From Saprospirales bacterium (GTDB lineage Bacteria > Bacteroidota > Bacteroidia > Chitinophagales > Saprospiraceae): 5,616 nucleotides of DNA. Position numbers and translations under genes: made by a program. This document shows positions 1-5,179 of the stretch, piece by piece. The notes under the pieces are model-generated. The model made no database searches. It was not told the origin of the DNA and saw only the letters and a program-made list of their open reading frames with translations. The stretch lies in NCBI GenBank assembly GCA_024642645.1, contig JAHEAS010000267.1, forward strand, positions 1 to 5,616, in the 5' to 3' direction. The stretch's first letter is position 1. The number at the start of each line of letters is the position of its first letter.

Positions 1-185
1 TCATAAAAAGGTGAGGCTTTGGGGCGTATAATTATTTCGGAGAAAGGGATTATTTCAACTTGGTAAAGTTGCTCTGGTTCAATTGGCACCACTGCCCGCT
101 GAGTCTGGGCTTCAACATTTTTTACCAAAAACAAAAAAGCCAAAAGTGAGAGGAAGGGCAGGGTTGGATATTTTTTCATCTTCAT
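1..185 (-). CDS. Secreted protein of unknown function, N-terminal part only
   Basis: I do not recognise this protein. Reading leftward from the ATG at 185-183, 61 codons stay open to the window edge, so the C-terminal part is missing. The N-terminus is a good Sec signal peptide: MKMKK, then a hydrophobic stretch (residues 7-21, PTLPFLSLLAFLFLV), then KNVEA followed by QTQ, with likely signal peptidase I cleavage after Ala26. No lipobox Cys is present, so it is probably periplasmic, outer-membrane or exported rather than a lipoprotein. The visible mature part (QTQRAVVPIEPEQLYQVEII and onward) shows no known motif. A second start at Met3 (179-177) would give an equally good signal peptide beginning MKKY. 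A -7 promoter match lies 35 bases upstream. It is divergent from serA. Reading frame and signal peptide are seen directly; export is inferred. Confidence 0.72.
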   Translation of the reverse strand, partial: MKMKKYPTLPFLSLLAFLFLVKNVEAQTQRAVVPIEPEQLYQVEIIPFSEIIIRPKASPFY

Positions 186-203
186 TTTTTTACTTAGAAT
201 TAG

Positions 204-221
204 TGGCATTCTTCAATGCCA
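204..221. repeat. Small inverted repeat at the predicted transcription start
   Basis: TGGCATT (204-210) and AATGCCA (215-221) form a perfect 7-base inverted repeat around a 4-base loop. It overlaps the edge of the candidate -7 element at 220-227 and covers the predicted transcription start of the leftward gene. It could be an operator or a 5'-end RNA hairpin. No T-run follows it on either strand, so it is not a convincing terminator. Confidence 0.35.
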
Positions 222-227
222 AAATTA
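220..227 (-). promoter_or_regulatory. Candidate -7 promoter element for the secreted-protein gene
   Basis: On the minus strand this reads TAATTTTG, an exact match to the Bacteroidota -7 consensus TAnnTTTG. It sits 35 bases upstream of the ATG at 185, leaving a leader of about 28 bases. No TTTG is found 19-21 bases further upstream, so only one half of the promoter consensus is present. Confidence 0.4.
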
Positions 228-284
228 ACAATTTTAAGTAGAGAGGAGGGTATCCAATTGTTTCAGAGGGTGGAAAAGTGAATT

Positions 285-338
285 GCCAACCAAAGAAATA
301 GTCAAGCACTTAGTGACAAATCATACATGCTGGTTGGC
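285..338. repeat. Spaced inverted repeat in the serA upstream region
   Basis: GCCAACCA (285-292) and TGGTTGGC (331-338) are perfect 8-base inverted copies with 38 bases between them. They lie upstream of the candidate serA -7 element. The spacing would suit two half-sites of a looping or dimeric regulator, but no known operator is recognised and chance is possible. Confidence 0.3.
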
Positions 339-340
339 GT

Positions 341-369
341 AAAAATGCCTTACTTTGCGGCGCATTTTT
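341..369. repeat. Hairpin-like inverted repeat in front of serA
   Basis: AAAAATGC (341-348) and GCATTTTT (362-369) are perfect 8-base inverted copies with a 13-base loop; a further T follows on the plus strand. It resembles a weak terminator, yet no gene in the window reads rightward into it. It therefore more likely acts as an operator or leader element of serA. It encloses the candidate -7 element at 350-357. Confidence 0.35.
350..357 (+). promoter_or_regulatory. Weak candidate -7 element for serA
   Basis: TTACTTTG matches the Bacteroidota -7 consensus TAnnTTTG at all but the second fixed base. It ends 49 bases before the serA ATG. No -33 TTTG at the normal spacing is visible. It is the best candidate in the 60 bases before the gene but is not strong. 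Confidence 0.22.
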
Positions 370-406
370 TCAAATAATATAAGACACAACGCAAAAAAAT
401 TCAAAA

Positions 407-1354
407 ATGATAAAAATACTCGCCAACGACGGCATCCATCCAGATGGGCAATTGCTCCTCGAAGAAGCAGGTTATCAAGTTGACACCAAAAAAGTGCCGC
501 AGGAAAAGCTGGCAGAAGTGCTGCCCAGCTACGATGTCATTATCGTGCGCAGTGCCACCAAGGTTCGCAAGGAACTGATTGATGCCTGCCCTAACCTGAA
601 AATCATCGCACGTGGTGGTGTTGGTCTTGACAACGTGGACCATGAGTACGCCCGAAGCAAGGGAATCCATGTCTGCAACACACCAAAGGCCAGCAGCCGT
701 GCCGTTGCAGAGTTGGTTTTCACTCACGCTTTTAGCGTTGCTCGCTTGGTCAACCAATCCAACAGAGAAATGCTCAGTGGTGATTTCAATGCGCTTAAAA
801 AAATCTGCTCAGATGGCATTCAGCTCCGTGGCCGTACGATGGGCATCATCGGTTTTGGGCGCATTGGACAAAGAGTCGCTCAGATGGCAATTGGGATTGG
901 CATGGACGTTCTTGCCACCGACTTGGTGGTGGATTCAACCAACATTGAGCTAAGTGTGTACAACAACCAGGATGTCCGTCTGAAAGTCAATCTCGTAACC
1001 ACGACTTGGGAGGAAGTGCTGCGCAAATCTGACTTCATCACACTCCATGTGCCTGGCGGCAAAGAGGCGCTCATCGGTGCAGAGGAATTCGCTAAAATGA
1101 AGGACGGTGTCATCATCATCAATACTGCCCGTGGCGGCACGATTGACGAAGACGCATTGCTTGCTGCATTGGCAAGTGGTAAGGTCAGGGGTGCCGGCCT
1201 CGACGTTTTTGTGGGCGAACCAACCCCCCGCAAAGAAATTTTGGAGCATGCCCGAATTTCTGTTTCCCCACATGTTGGTGGCTCCACGCAAGAGGCGCAG
1301 ACGGCCATCGGTATAGAATTGGCAGACCAAATCATTGCGTTATTGGGGAATTAG
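407..1354 (+). CDS. serA: D-3-phosphoglycerate dehydrogenase-type D-2-hydroxyacid dehydrogenase, short form
   Basis: The likely role is the first step of serine synthesis in the cytosol: NAD-dependent oxidation of 3-phosphoglycerate to 3-phosphohydroxypyruvate. The 315-residue protein has the split substrate-binding domain of the D-2-hydroxyacid dehydrogenase family (about 1-100 and 285-315) around an NAD-binding Rossmann domain (about 101-284). Visible motifs are VRSATKV (47-53), ARGGVGLDNVD (68-78), the dinucleotide loop GFGRIG (149-154) with the ribose-binding Asp172, and the catalytic set Arg242 (TARGG), Glu271 (GEP) and His289 (PHVGGSTQEAQ). The GGSTQEAQ tail and the RSATKV loop favour phosphoglycerate dehydrogenase over other family members. 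The protein ends right after the catalytic domain, so the C-terminal ACT domain of E. coli SerA (about 410 residues) is absent and serine feedback through it is not expected. The leader is A-rich without a clear ribosome site. It converges on the protease gene. Glyoxylate or hydroxypyruvate reductase activity is the main alternative. Confidence 0.85.
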   Translation: MIKILANDGIHPDGQLLLEEAGYQVDTKKVPQEKLAEVLPSYDVIIVRSATKVRKELIDACPNLKIIARGGVGLDNVDHEYARSKGIHVCNTPKASSRAVAELVFTHAFSVARLVNQSNREMLSGDFNALKKICSDGIQLRGRTMGIIGFGRIGQRVAQMAIGIGMDVLATDLVVDSTNIELSVYNNQDVRLKVNLVTTTWEEVLRKSDFITLHVPGGKEALIGAEEFAKMKDGVIIINTARGGTIDEDALLAALASGKVRGAGLDVFVGEPTPRKEILEHARISVSPHVGGSTQEAQTAIGIELADQIIALLGN

Positions 1355-1416
1355 TAAATTGAGTAATTGGGGAATTTGGAGTGACCGCCAAATTCCCCAA
1401 TTTACTAATTCCTCAA
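1341..1416. repeat. Inverted octanucleotide-periodic array over two convergent stop codons
   Basis: In the left arm AATT recurs every 8 bases exactly, at 1349, 1357, 1365 and 1373, giving octamers GGGGAATT, AGTAAATT, GAGTAATT and GGGGAATT, then TGG. The right arm, read on the minus strand from 1414, gives GAGGAATT, AGTAAATT and GGGGAATT, then TGG, with AATT at 1407, 1399 and 1391. The arms are inverted copies with one base change; the left arm carries one extra octamer (GAGTAATT, 1361-1368). The loop is AGTGACCG (1380-1387). Both genes end inside it: serA stops at 1352-1354 and the protease at 1407-1405, each in the context AAT TAG. One octamer must bulge out for the full hairpin of about 29 pairs to form; the uninterrupted core is 1365-1379 with 1388-1402. 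Confidence 0.85.
1365..1402. terminator. Possible bidirectional terminator between serA and the protease gene
   Basis: A perfect 15-base-pair stem, 1365-1379 with 1388-1402, surrounds an 8-base loop between two convergent genes, where a shared terminator is expected. The stem is stable but neither side is followed by a strong T-run, so intrinsic termination in either direction is uncertain. The hairpin could instead mainly protect mRNA 3' ends. Confidence 0.4.
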
Positions 1417-2955
1417 CTCTCCCACAGCCTTCCCAGGCTGTATCAGCCGCCCCGTCTCTTTTGTGGATTTCGTTTCCCCACCCGTTTCATTCAAAATTTT
1501 GTAGGCTTCTTTGGTGGTAAGGTCTGGTCTCAGGCTTTTCATCAAGCCAAGTAACCCAGCAACATAGGGTGTTGCCATGCTCGTACCGTTGAGGGTAGCG
1601 TAAACACTACCAGGCACGGTTGAGTAAATTTTTACACCAGGAGCAGCTACGCCCATTTTTACGTCAGGGACGGTATTGGAAAACGAAGCACGGCCCAGCA
1701 ATGTGTCCACGGCACTGACGGTGATAACGCCTTCCACGTTGGCGGGTACAAAGTCCTTGGCATTGCGGTTGGCATTTCCAGCGGCCACGACCACGATACA
1801 ACCTTTCCGGTTGGCGTATTCGAGGGCCTTTTGGTAAGCCCTTTGGCGACTGTCAGTGGACATTCCGCCTAGTGAAAGCGAAAGCACATCGGCTCCGAGG
1901 TCGGCAGCTTCCAACATACCGTTGATAATAGACTGCTGTGTGCCCATGCCGCCATCCGATAGCACTTTTATGCTCGTAACTCGTACGTAATCATTGGTTT
2001 GTGAAAATGAAGCCACCCCTACCCCATTGTTGCTGACGGCTGCGGCGATGCCCGCACAGTGCGTGCCATGGCCAGCCACATCGGTATCGTACTTGGTTTT
2101 TGTCGTGGTGTAATTAGCTTTCAAGTCCTCGTGTTCGGCGTCCACACCCGTATCGAGGATGGCGATGAGCGCCCGTTTCTTCGGTTTTTTATCCTTCAAA
2201 ACGGAGTAAAGTTCATCCACTTTCATTGCCTCAAAGCCCCAGAGATTACCAAGGCCGGGGTCGTTGATGCCATATTTTTTATCGGTTCGAGGAGCTGGTT
2301 GCATAGGTTGCAATTCCATCGGCGAGATGTTGATTTGCTCGTTTTCCTCCAGCCATTCCGTTTGCGCCAGTGATTCAAGCACTTTTTTCACTTTCGGAAA
2401 ATCATCGGTTGCGGGCACGTCCACTAAATAGTAGTTGTCGAGCAGGGTGAAGTCCGCATCTTTTAGGGAAAAAGCGGGCGTAGCAGTGAGGCCGTATTCT
2501 TTTAAAACCGATTGAATTTCGGACAGTTTTACGCCTTCTTTTAGCTCCAACAAAAGTTCGCCCTGAGGGTCGAGTCCAGTTGGAGTGGCAGTGGTTTCGG
2601 TTTTTTCCTTTGGAATATCGGCCTGTGGAAACGTCTGTTTCAATTTTTCAAAATAAAAAAGGCGGAGCACTGTCAATACTCCAAACAGCGCCAAGAAATA
2701 AGCCCACTTCGTTCTTCGAAAAACACTCAACAGCACTGGCACAGCGGACAACACCAGCAGTTCCCGAAAAAGCATTGGGAATTTGTAGGACCATTGTCCC
2801 TCGCTCATTAGCCAGCTAACTCCAAAGCCAGCAATGCTGCCAAGGAATATTTTGCGGAGCAAATCGCTACGCTGTTCGTTGTCACGGTAGTAAAACCAGC
2901 CACTGAGGGCGGCGAGACTGAGGACGAAGGTGAATGGATAGAGGCTAGAGAACAT
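1405..2955 (-). CDS. Membrane-anchored subtilisin-family (S8) serine protease
   Basis: The product is 516 residues. Residues 1-103 hold four predicted membrane segments (about 4-23, 34-51, 61-79, 84-102). The loops RDNEQRSDLLRK and FRRTK carry the positive charge, so by the positive-inside rule the rest faces the periplasm. A Lys/Glu/Thr linker (104-130) leads to a prodomain-like region (about 131-212) resembling the propeptides of fervidolysin-type subtilases. The S8 catalytic domain (about 260-490) has the full triad: Asp268 (ILDTG), His296 (GHGTHCAG) and Ser459 (GTSMATP), with the oxyanion-hole Asn394 (AAGN). Cys300 after HGTH is as in proteinase K-like enzymes. It is therefore likely active, and may mature by cleaving its prodomain. 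The substrate is unknown. It lies downstream of the chaperone operon on the same strand but behind a terminator and with its own promoter candidate. The start at 2955 is chosen because it opens directly into the first membrane segment. Confidence 0.9.
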   Translation of the reverse strand: MFSSLYPFTFVLSLAALSGWFYYRDNEQRSDLLRKIFLGSIAGFGVSWLMSEGQWSYKFPMLFRELLVLSAVPVLLSVFRRTKWAYFLALFGVLTVLRLFYFEKLKQTFPQADIPKEKTETTATPTGLDPQGELLLELKEGVKLSEIQSVLKEYGLTATPAFSLKDADFTLLDNYYLVDVPATDDFPKVKKVLESLAQTEWLEENEQINISPMELQPMQPAPRTDKKYGINDPGLGNLWGFEAMKVDELYSVLKDKKPKKRALIAILDTGVDAEHEDLKANYTTTKTKYDTDVAGHGTHCAGIAAAVSNNGVGVASFSQTNDYVRVTSIKVLSDGGMGTQQSIINGMLEAADLGADVLSLSLGGMSTDSRQRAYQKALEYANRKGCIVVVAAGNANRNAKDFVPANVEGVITVSAVDTLLGRASFSNTVPDVKMGVAAPGVKIYSTVPGSVYATLNGTSMATPYVAGLLGLMKSLRPDLTTKEAYKILNETGGETKSTKETGRLIQPGKAVGELRN

Positions 2956-2956
2956 T

Positions 2957-3001
2957 TTTCAAAAATTTGAAGGTTGCGGAATCATTGCGTCTTTCAAAAA
3001 T
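2957..3001. repeat. Ten-base direct repeat and dyad before the protease gene
   Basis: TTTCAAAAAT occurs twice, at 2957-2966 and 2992-3001, 35 bases apart. The proximal copy is also part of the dyad TTCAAA-AA-TTTGAA (2958-2971), and the distal copy overlaps the candidate -7 element. Such AT-rich repeats may be regulator sites, but in this base composition chance is a real alternative. Confidence 0.3.
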
Positions 3002-3002
3002 A
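2995..3002 (-). promoter_or_regulatory. Candidate -7 promoter element for the S8 protease gene
   Basis: On the minus strand this reads TATTTTTG, an exact TAnnTTTG match. It lies 39 bases upstream of the ATG at 2955 and downstream of the dnaJ terminator, where an independent promoter is needed. No TTTG at -33 is seen. Confidence 0.42.
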
Positions 3003-3060
3003 GTTGGAAACAGGCGGTGGCAGGGCAGTTTTTCGACGAAAGAAAACGATGCGAGCGATT

Positions 3061-3104
3061 AGACAAAATAAAAACGGGCTGCCCAATGCGTGGACAGCCC
3101 GTTT
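3061..3104 (-). terminator. Intrinsic terminator of the grpE-dnaJ operon
   Basis: A stem of ten pairs (AAACGGGCTG at 3072-3081 with CAGCCCGTTT at 3095-3104) continues past one C/A mismatch into CCA/TGG around the loop ATGCG (3086-3090). On the minus strand the stem runs straight into TTTTTATTTTGT, a proper U-tract. It starts 22 bases after the dnaJ stop codon. On the plus strand no T-run follows directly, so it acts leftward. Confidence 0.85.
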
Positions 3105-3126
3105 AGGCTCAGTTTGAAGCTTTTTT

Positions 3127-4314
3127 TTACGAAGAAAAATAATCCTTCATTTTATCAAAAAAGCCCCGCTCACCCTTGTCTGGTGCGGGTGTGAAATTGG
3201 GCGATGAGCGCAGTTTTTCAAGAATTTTGCGTTCCTCGTCTGTCAGTTTTTTCGGCGTCCAGACATTGACTTGGATGAGCTGGTCACCCTTCTCGTAGCT
3301 CTGGACGGAAGGCAATCCTTTTCCTTTCAACCTGAAAATTTTACCAGCCTGGGTGCCTTCCGGAACTTTGATTTTCACCGGACCTTCGATGGTTGGCACT
3401 TCGATGGAGGTTCCCAGGGCCGCATCCACAAAGTTGACGTGGAGGTCGTAGATGATGTTGAGGCCGTCCCGGAGCAAGTGCTCATGCGGCAGTTCCTCAA
3501 TGTTGATGAGAAGATCGCCGCTTGGACCGCCTTTTGCGCCAGCGTTGCCTTTGCCGCCGAGAGAAAGTTGCATTCCTTCGGAAACACCCGCCGGGATGTT
3601 GATGTCAATCGTTTCTTCAGCGTAGGTGCGCCCATCACCTTTACAGGTTGAGCAGTTGGCGGTGATGGTCTCACCAGAGCCTTGGCAGGTTGGGCAGGTT
3701 GTGGTCGTTTGCATCTGACCGAGGAAGGTGCTTCGTACTTGGCGGACGTAACCGGAGCCACGGCAAGTGCCGCAGGTCTGCACAGAACTTTTGTCCTTTG
3801 CACCGCTTCCGCCACAAGTCTGGCAATTGACTTGCTTGTTGACCTTGATTTTTTTATTGACGCCCGTGGCAATTTCTTCCAGCGTTAGTTTTACCTTGAT
3901 GCGAAGGTTGCTTCCTCGTTGGCCCTGTGGTCTGCCGCCTCCGCCTCCGCCCCGCTGGCCTCGAAAAAACTCATCGAAGGGGCTCCCTCCTCCACCGCCG
4001 CCGCCAAAGATGTCACCGAACTGGGAGAAAATGTCCTCCATCGTCATTCCACCTTGACCACCGCCACGGAAGCCACCGCCCATATTTGGGTCAACACCCG
4101 CATGGCCGTAACGGTCGTAGCGGGCTTTTTTATCAGCATCGCTCAATATTTCATACGCCTCTGCCGCCTCCTTAAACTTGTCCTCGGCACCCTTGTTGCC
4201 GGGGTTTCGGTCAGGGTGGTGTTCCAGTGCTTTCTTGCGGTATGCTTTTTTGATGGTGTCAGCATCAGCGTTTTTCGCTACGCCCAACACGTCGTAATAA
4301 TCTCTTTTTGCCAT
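3127..4314 (-). CDS. dnaJ: Chaperone protein DnaJ (type I Hsp40)
   Basis: This is the co-chaperone that delivers unfolded clients to DnaK and stimulates its ATPase in the cytosol. At 395 residues it has all type I parts. The J domain (about 4-70) opens with KRDYYDVLGV and has the essential HPD at 33-35. A long Gly/Phe-rich region (about 76-132) includes runs of seven Gly (104-110) and six Gly (122-127). Four zinc-binding CxxCxGxG repeats follow: CQTCGGSG (164), CGTCRGSG (181), CPTCQGSG (207) and CSTCKGDG (221). The C-terminal client-binding domains run to about residue 355 and include LPHEHLLRDG (275-284). The tail is Lys-rich. It is the second gene of the operon, 104 bases after grpE, and is followed by a clear terminator. 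The ATG at 4314 opens straight into the J domain. The Gly runs lie on GGN triplet repeats (3985-4005 and 3934-3951 on the plus strand). Confidence 0.98.
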   Translation of the reverse strand: MAKRDYYDVLGVAKNADADTIKKAYRKKALEHHPDRNPGNKGAEDKFKEAAEAYEILSDADKKARYDRYGHAGVDPNMGGGFRGGGQGGMTMEDIFSQFGDIFGGGGGGGSPFDEFFRGQRGGGGGGRPQGQRGSNLRIKVKLTLEEIATGVNKKIKVNKQVNCQTCGGSGAKDKSSVQTCGTCRGSGYVRQVRSTFLGQMQTTTTCPTCQGSGETITANCSTCKGDGRTYAEETIDINIPAGVSEGMQLSLGGKGNAGAKGGPSGDLLINIEELPHEHLLRDGLNIIYDLHVNFVDAALGTSIEVPTIEGPVKIKVPEGTQAGKIFRLKGKGLPSVQSYEKGDQLIQVNVWTPKKLTDEERKILEKLRSSPNFTPAPDKGERGFFDKMKDYFSS

Positions 4315-4325
4315 TTCAGCTTGCT

Positions 4326-4416
4326 GTGTTTGTGTGTTTCTGCATTTGTGTGTTTGTGTAAGTGGTTAGCAATCAACAGGTTTCGCAAACACTTAAGCAC
4401 TTAAATACACAAGCAC
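4326..4416. repeat. Second inverted octanucleotide-periodic array, between grpE and dnaJ
   Basis: The left arm on the plus strand is four consecutive octamers (4326-4357): GTGTTTGT, GTGTTTCT, GCATTTGT, GTGTTTGT. The right arm on the minus strand is four octamers from 4416 to 4385: GTGCTTGT, GTATTTAA, GTGCTTAA, GTGTTTGC. The arms are thus inverted, with a 27-base spacer (4358-4384). Aligned unit by unit they agree at 22 of 32 positions; the outer and inner units agree at 7 of 8 each, the two middle ones poorly. The array fills nearly the whole grpE-dnaJ gap, starts two bases after the grpE stop codon and ends 11 bases before the dnaJ ATG. No reading frame or promoter is apparent in it. In the operon mRNA it could fold into a long, interrupted hairpin. 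Confidence 0.75.
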
Positions 4417-4418
4417 AA

Positions 4419-5015
4419 TTATTTTCCGACCACGACTTTGGCGTGGCGAATGATTTTATCGTTGAGGCGGTAGCCTTTTTCGATGGTGTCCACCACCTTC
4501 CCCTTCATCTCCTCGGTAGGAGATGGTATCTCTGTGATGGCTTCGTGCATATCTGGGTCGAATGTTTGCCCAGTAGAATCCATTGGCTCCAGACCTTTGT
4601 TCCGAACAACGGTGTAAAGTTTCTGGTAAACGAGGTCAACGCCTGTGTCCCAATTAGCACCTTCCTTGCCTTCGGCAAATTTTTTAGCCCTGTCAAAATC
4701 GTCCAAAACAGGCAAAAGGGCTGACAGGGTGTCCTGTGCCGCAGATTTCATGAAATCCAATTTTTCCCGAATTGAGCGCTTTTTGTAGTTGTCGAACTCT
4801 GCAATCATTCGGATGTACTTGTCCTTCATTTCGTCCAACTGTTGTTGAAGGCCCACGCTATTTGCCTGATTATCAAGGTCTTGTTCATTTTCTGAGCCGT
4901 TCAACTCAGGCTCAGCTATTTCGTCAGCGCCATTTTCCATTTGTTCTAATACCTCTTCTGGCTGCTGTTCGGCAGTTTTGTCTTTGCTGGTCATTTTTCT
5001 GAATTTTTTAAACAT
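4419..5015 (-). CDS. grpE: Nucleotide exchange factor GrpE
   Basis: GrpE is the dimeric cytosolic factor that releases ADP from DnaK and so resets the Hsp70 cycle. The 198-residue protein has a low-complexity acidic N-terminus (about 10-52, rich in Glu, Gln, Asp and Asn), then a long helix (about 55-110) with DKYIRMIAEFDNYKKRSIRE, typical of the dimerising stalk. The C-terminal DnaK-contacting domain has the family signature FDPDMHEAI (152-160) and the closing segment KGYRLNDKIIRHAKVVVGK. The length is normal for the family. It is the first gene of the operon with dnaJ. The start at 5015 is the longest; Met8 (4994-4992) is an alternative that would not touch any domain. No CIRCE operator is seen upstream, and no promoter was assigned with confidence. 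Confidence 0.97.
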   Translation of the reverse strand: MFKKFRKMTSKDKTAEQQPEEVLEQMENGADEIAEPELNGSENEQDLDNQANSVGLQQQLDEMKDKYIRMIAEFDNYKKRSIREKLDFMKSAAQDTLSALLPVLDDFDRAKKFAEGKEGANWDTGVDLVYQKLYTVVRNKGLEPMDSTGQTFDPDMHEAITEIPSPTEEMKGKVVDTIEKGYRLNDKIIRHAKVVVGK

Positions 5016-5061
5016 GGTTCAACCCGAAACTTTATCAATATGTTTGCCATTGGAAAAAAAC

Positions 5062-5148
5062 AGCCAATTTGTCAGCTTTGATGGACAAGGTTGCCTTTTT
5101 GAGTGTTTAAAACGGTTGGTTGTTTGCAAATTTTATGTAAAATTGGCT
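5062..5148. repeat. Spaced inverted repeat between grpE and batD
   Basis: AGCCAATTT (5062-5070) and AAATTGGCT (5140-5148) are perfect 9-base inverted copies with 69 bases between them. The right copy falls inside the dyad at 5126-5147, so a single regulator might bind both places. This is inferred from symmetry only. Confidence 0.3.
5126..5147. promoter_or_regulatory. Dyad overlapping the candidate batD promoter
   Basis: The 22 bases form a near-perfect palindrome: GCaAATTTTA, centre TG, TAAAATTgGC, with one mismatched pair. Its right half contains TAAAATTG (5138-5145), one base off the Bacteroidota -7 consensus. GTTG at 5115-5118, exactly 19 bases upstream, is one base off the -33 TTTG. Together they form the best promoter candidate for batD, starting transcription about 30 bases before its coding region. 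The symmetric left half gives TAAAATTTG on the minus strand, so a leftward promoter for grpE with a long leader is conceivable. Confidence 0.35.
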
Positions 5149-5179
5149 TTAAAACTCCCTTAACGTGCTGCATAAAGCT

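Noticed and set aside
341..369. Intrinsic terminator before serA
   Set aside because: The stem is mostly A-T pairs with a 13-base loop, and no rightward gene precedes it in the window. Kept only as an inverted repeat.
880..1335. Long open frames on the minus strand inside serA (880-1335, 950-1330, 401-757)
   Set aside because: They lie wholly opposite a clear dehydrogenase with all catalytic motifs, and their translations show no domain. They are shadows of the coding strand.
1341..1416. CRISPR array, or terminal inverted repeats of an insertion sequence
   Set aside because: Units are 8 bases without spacers, and no transposase or cas gene is present. The arms enclose only an 8-base loop.
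3375..4404. Open frames overlapping dnaJ on both strands, including one with proline runs
   Set aside because: The proline runs are the complement of the dnaJ glycine codons, and DnaJ is intact over the whole stretch. These are shadows.
4326..4416. Riboswitch or structured ncRNA between grpE and dnaJ
   Set aside because: The sequence is low-complexity octamer repeat without any recognisable aptamer core; a simple interrupted hairpin explains it better.
5095..5120. Half of a CIRCE-like heat-shock operator (GAGTGtttaa near 5101)
   Set aside because: CIRCE needs TTAGCACTC and GAGTGCTAA nine bases apart. Only a loose GAGTG is present, with no inverted partner.
4978..5163. Plus-strand 61-residue open frame over the grpE start and the grpE-batD gap
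   Set aside because: It overlaps the grpE start and a promoter-like region, has no ribosome site and no recognisable features.
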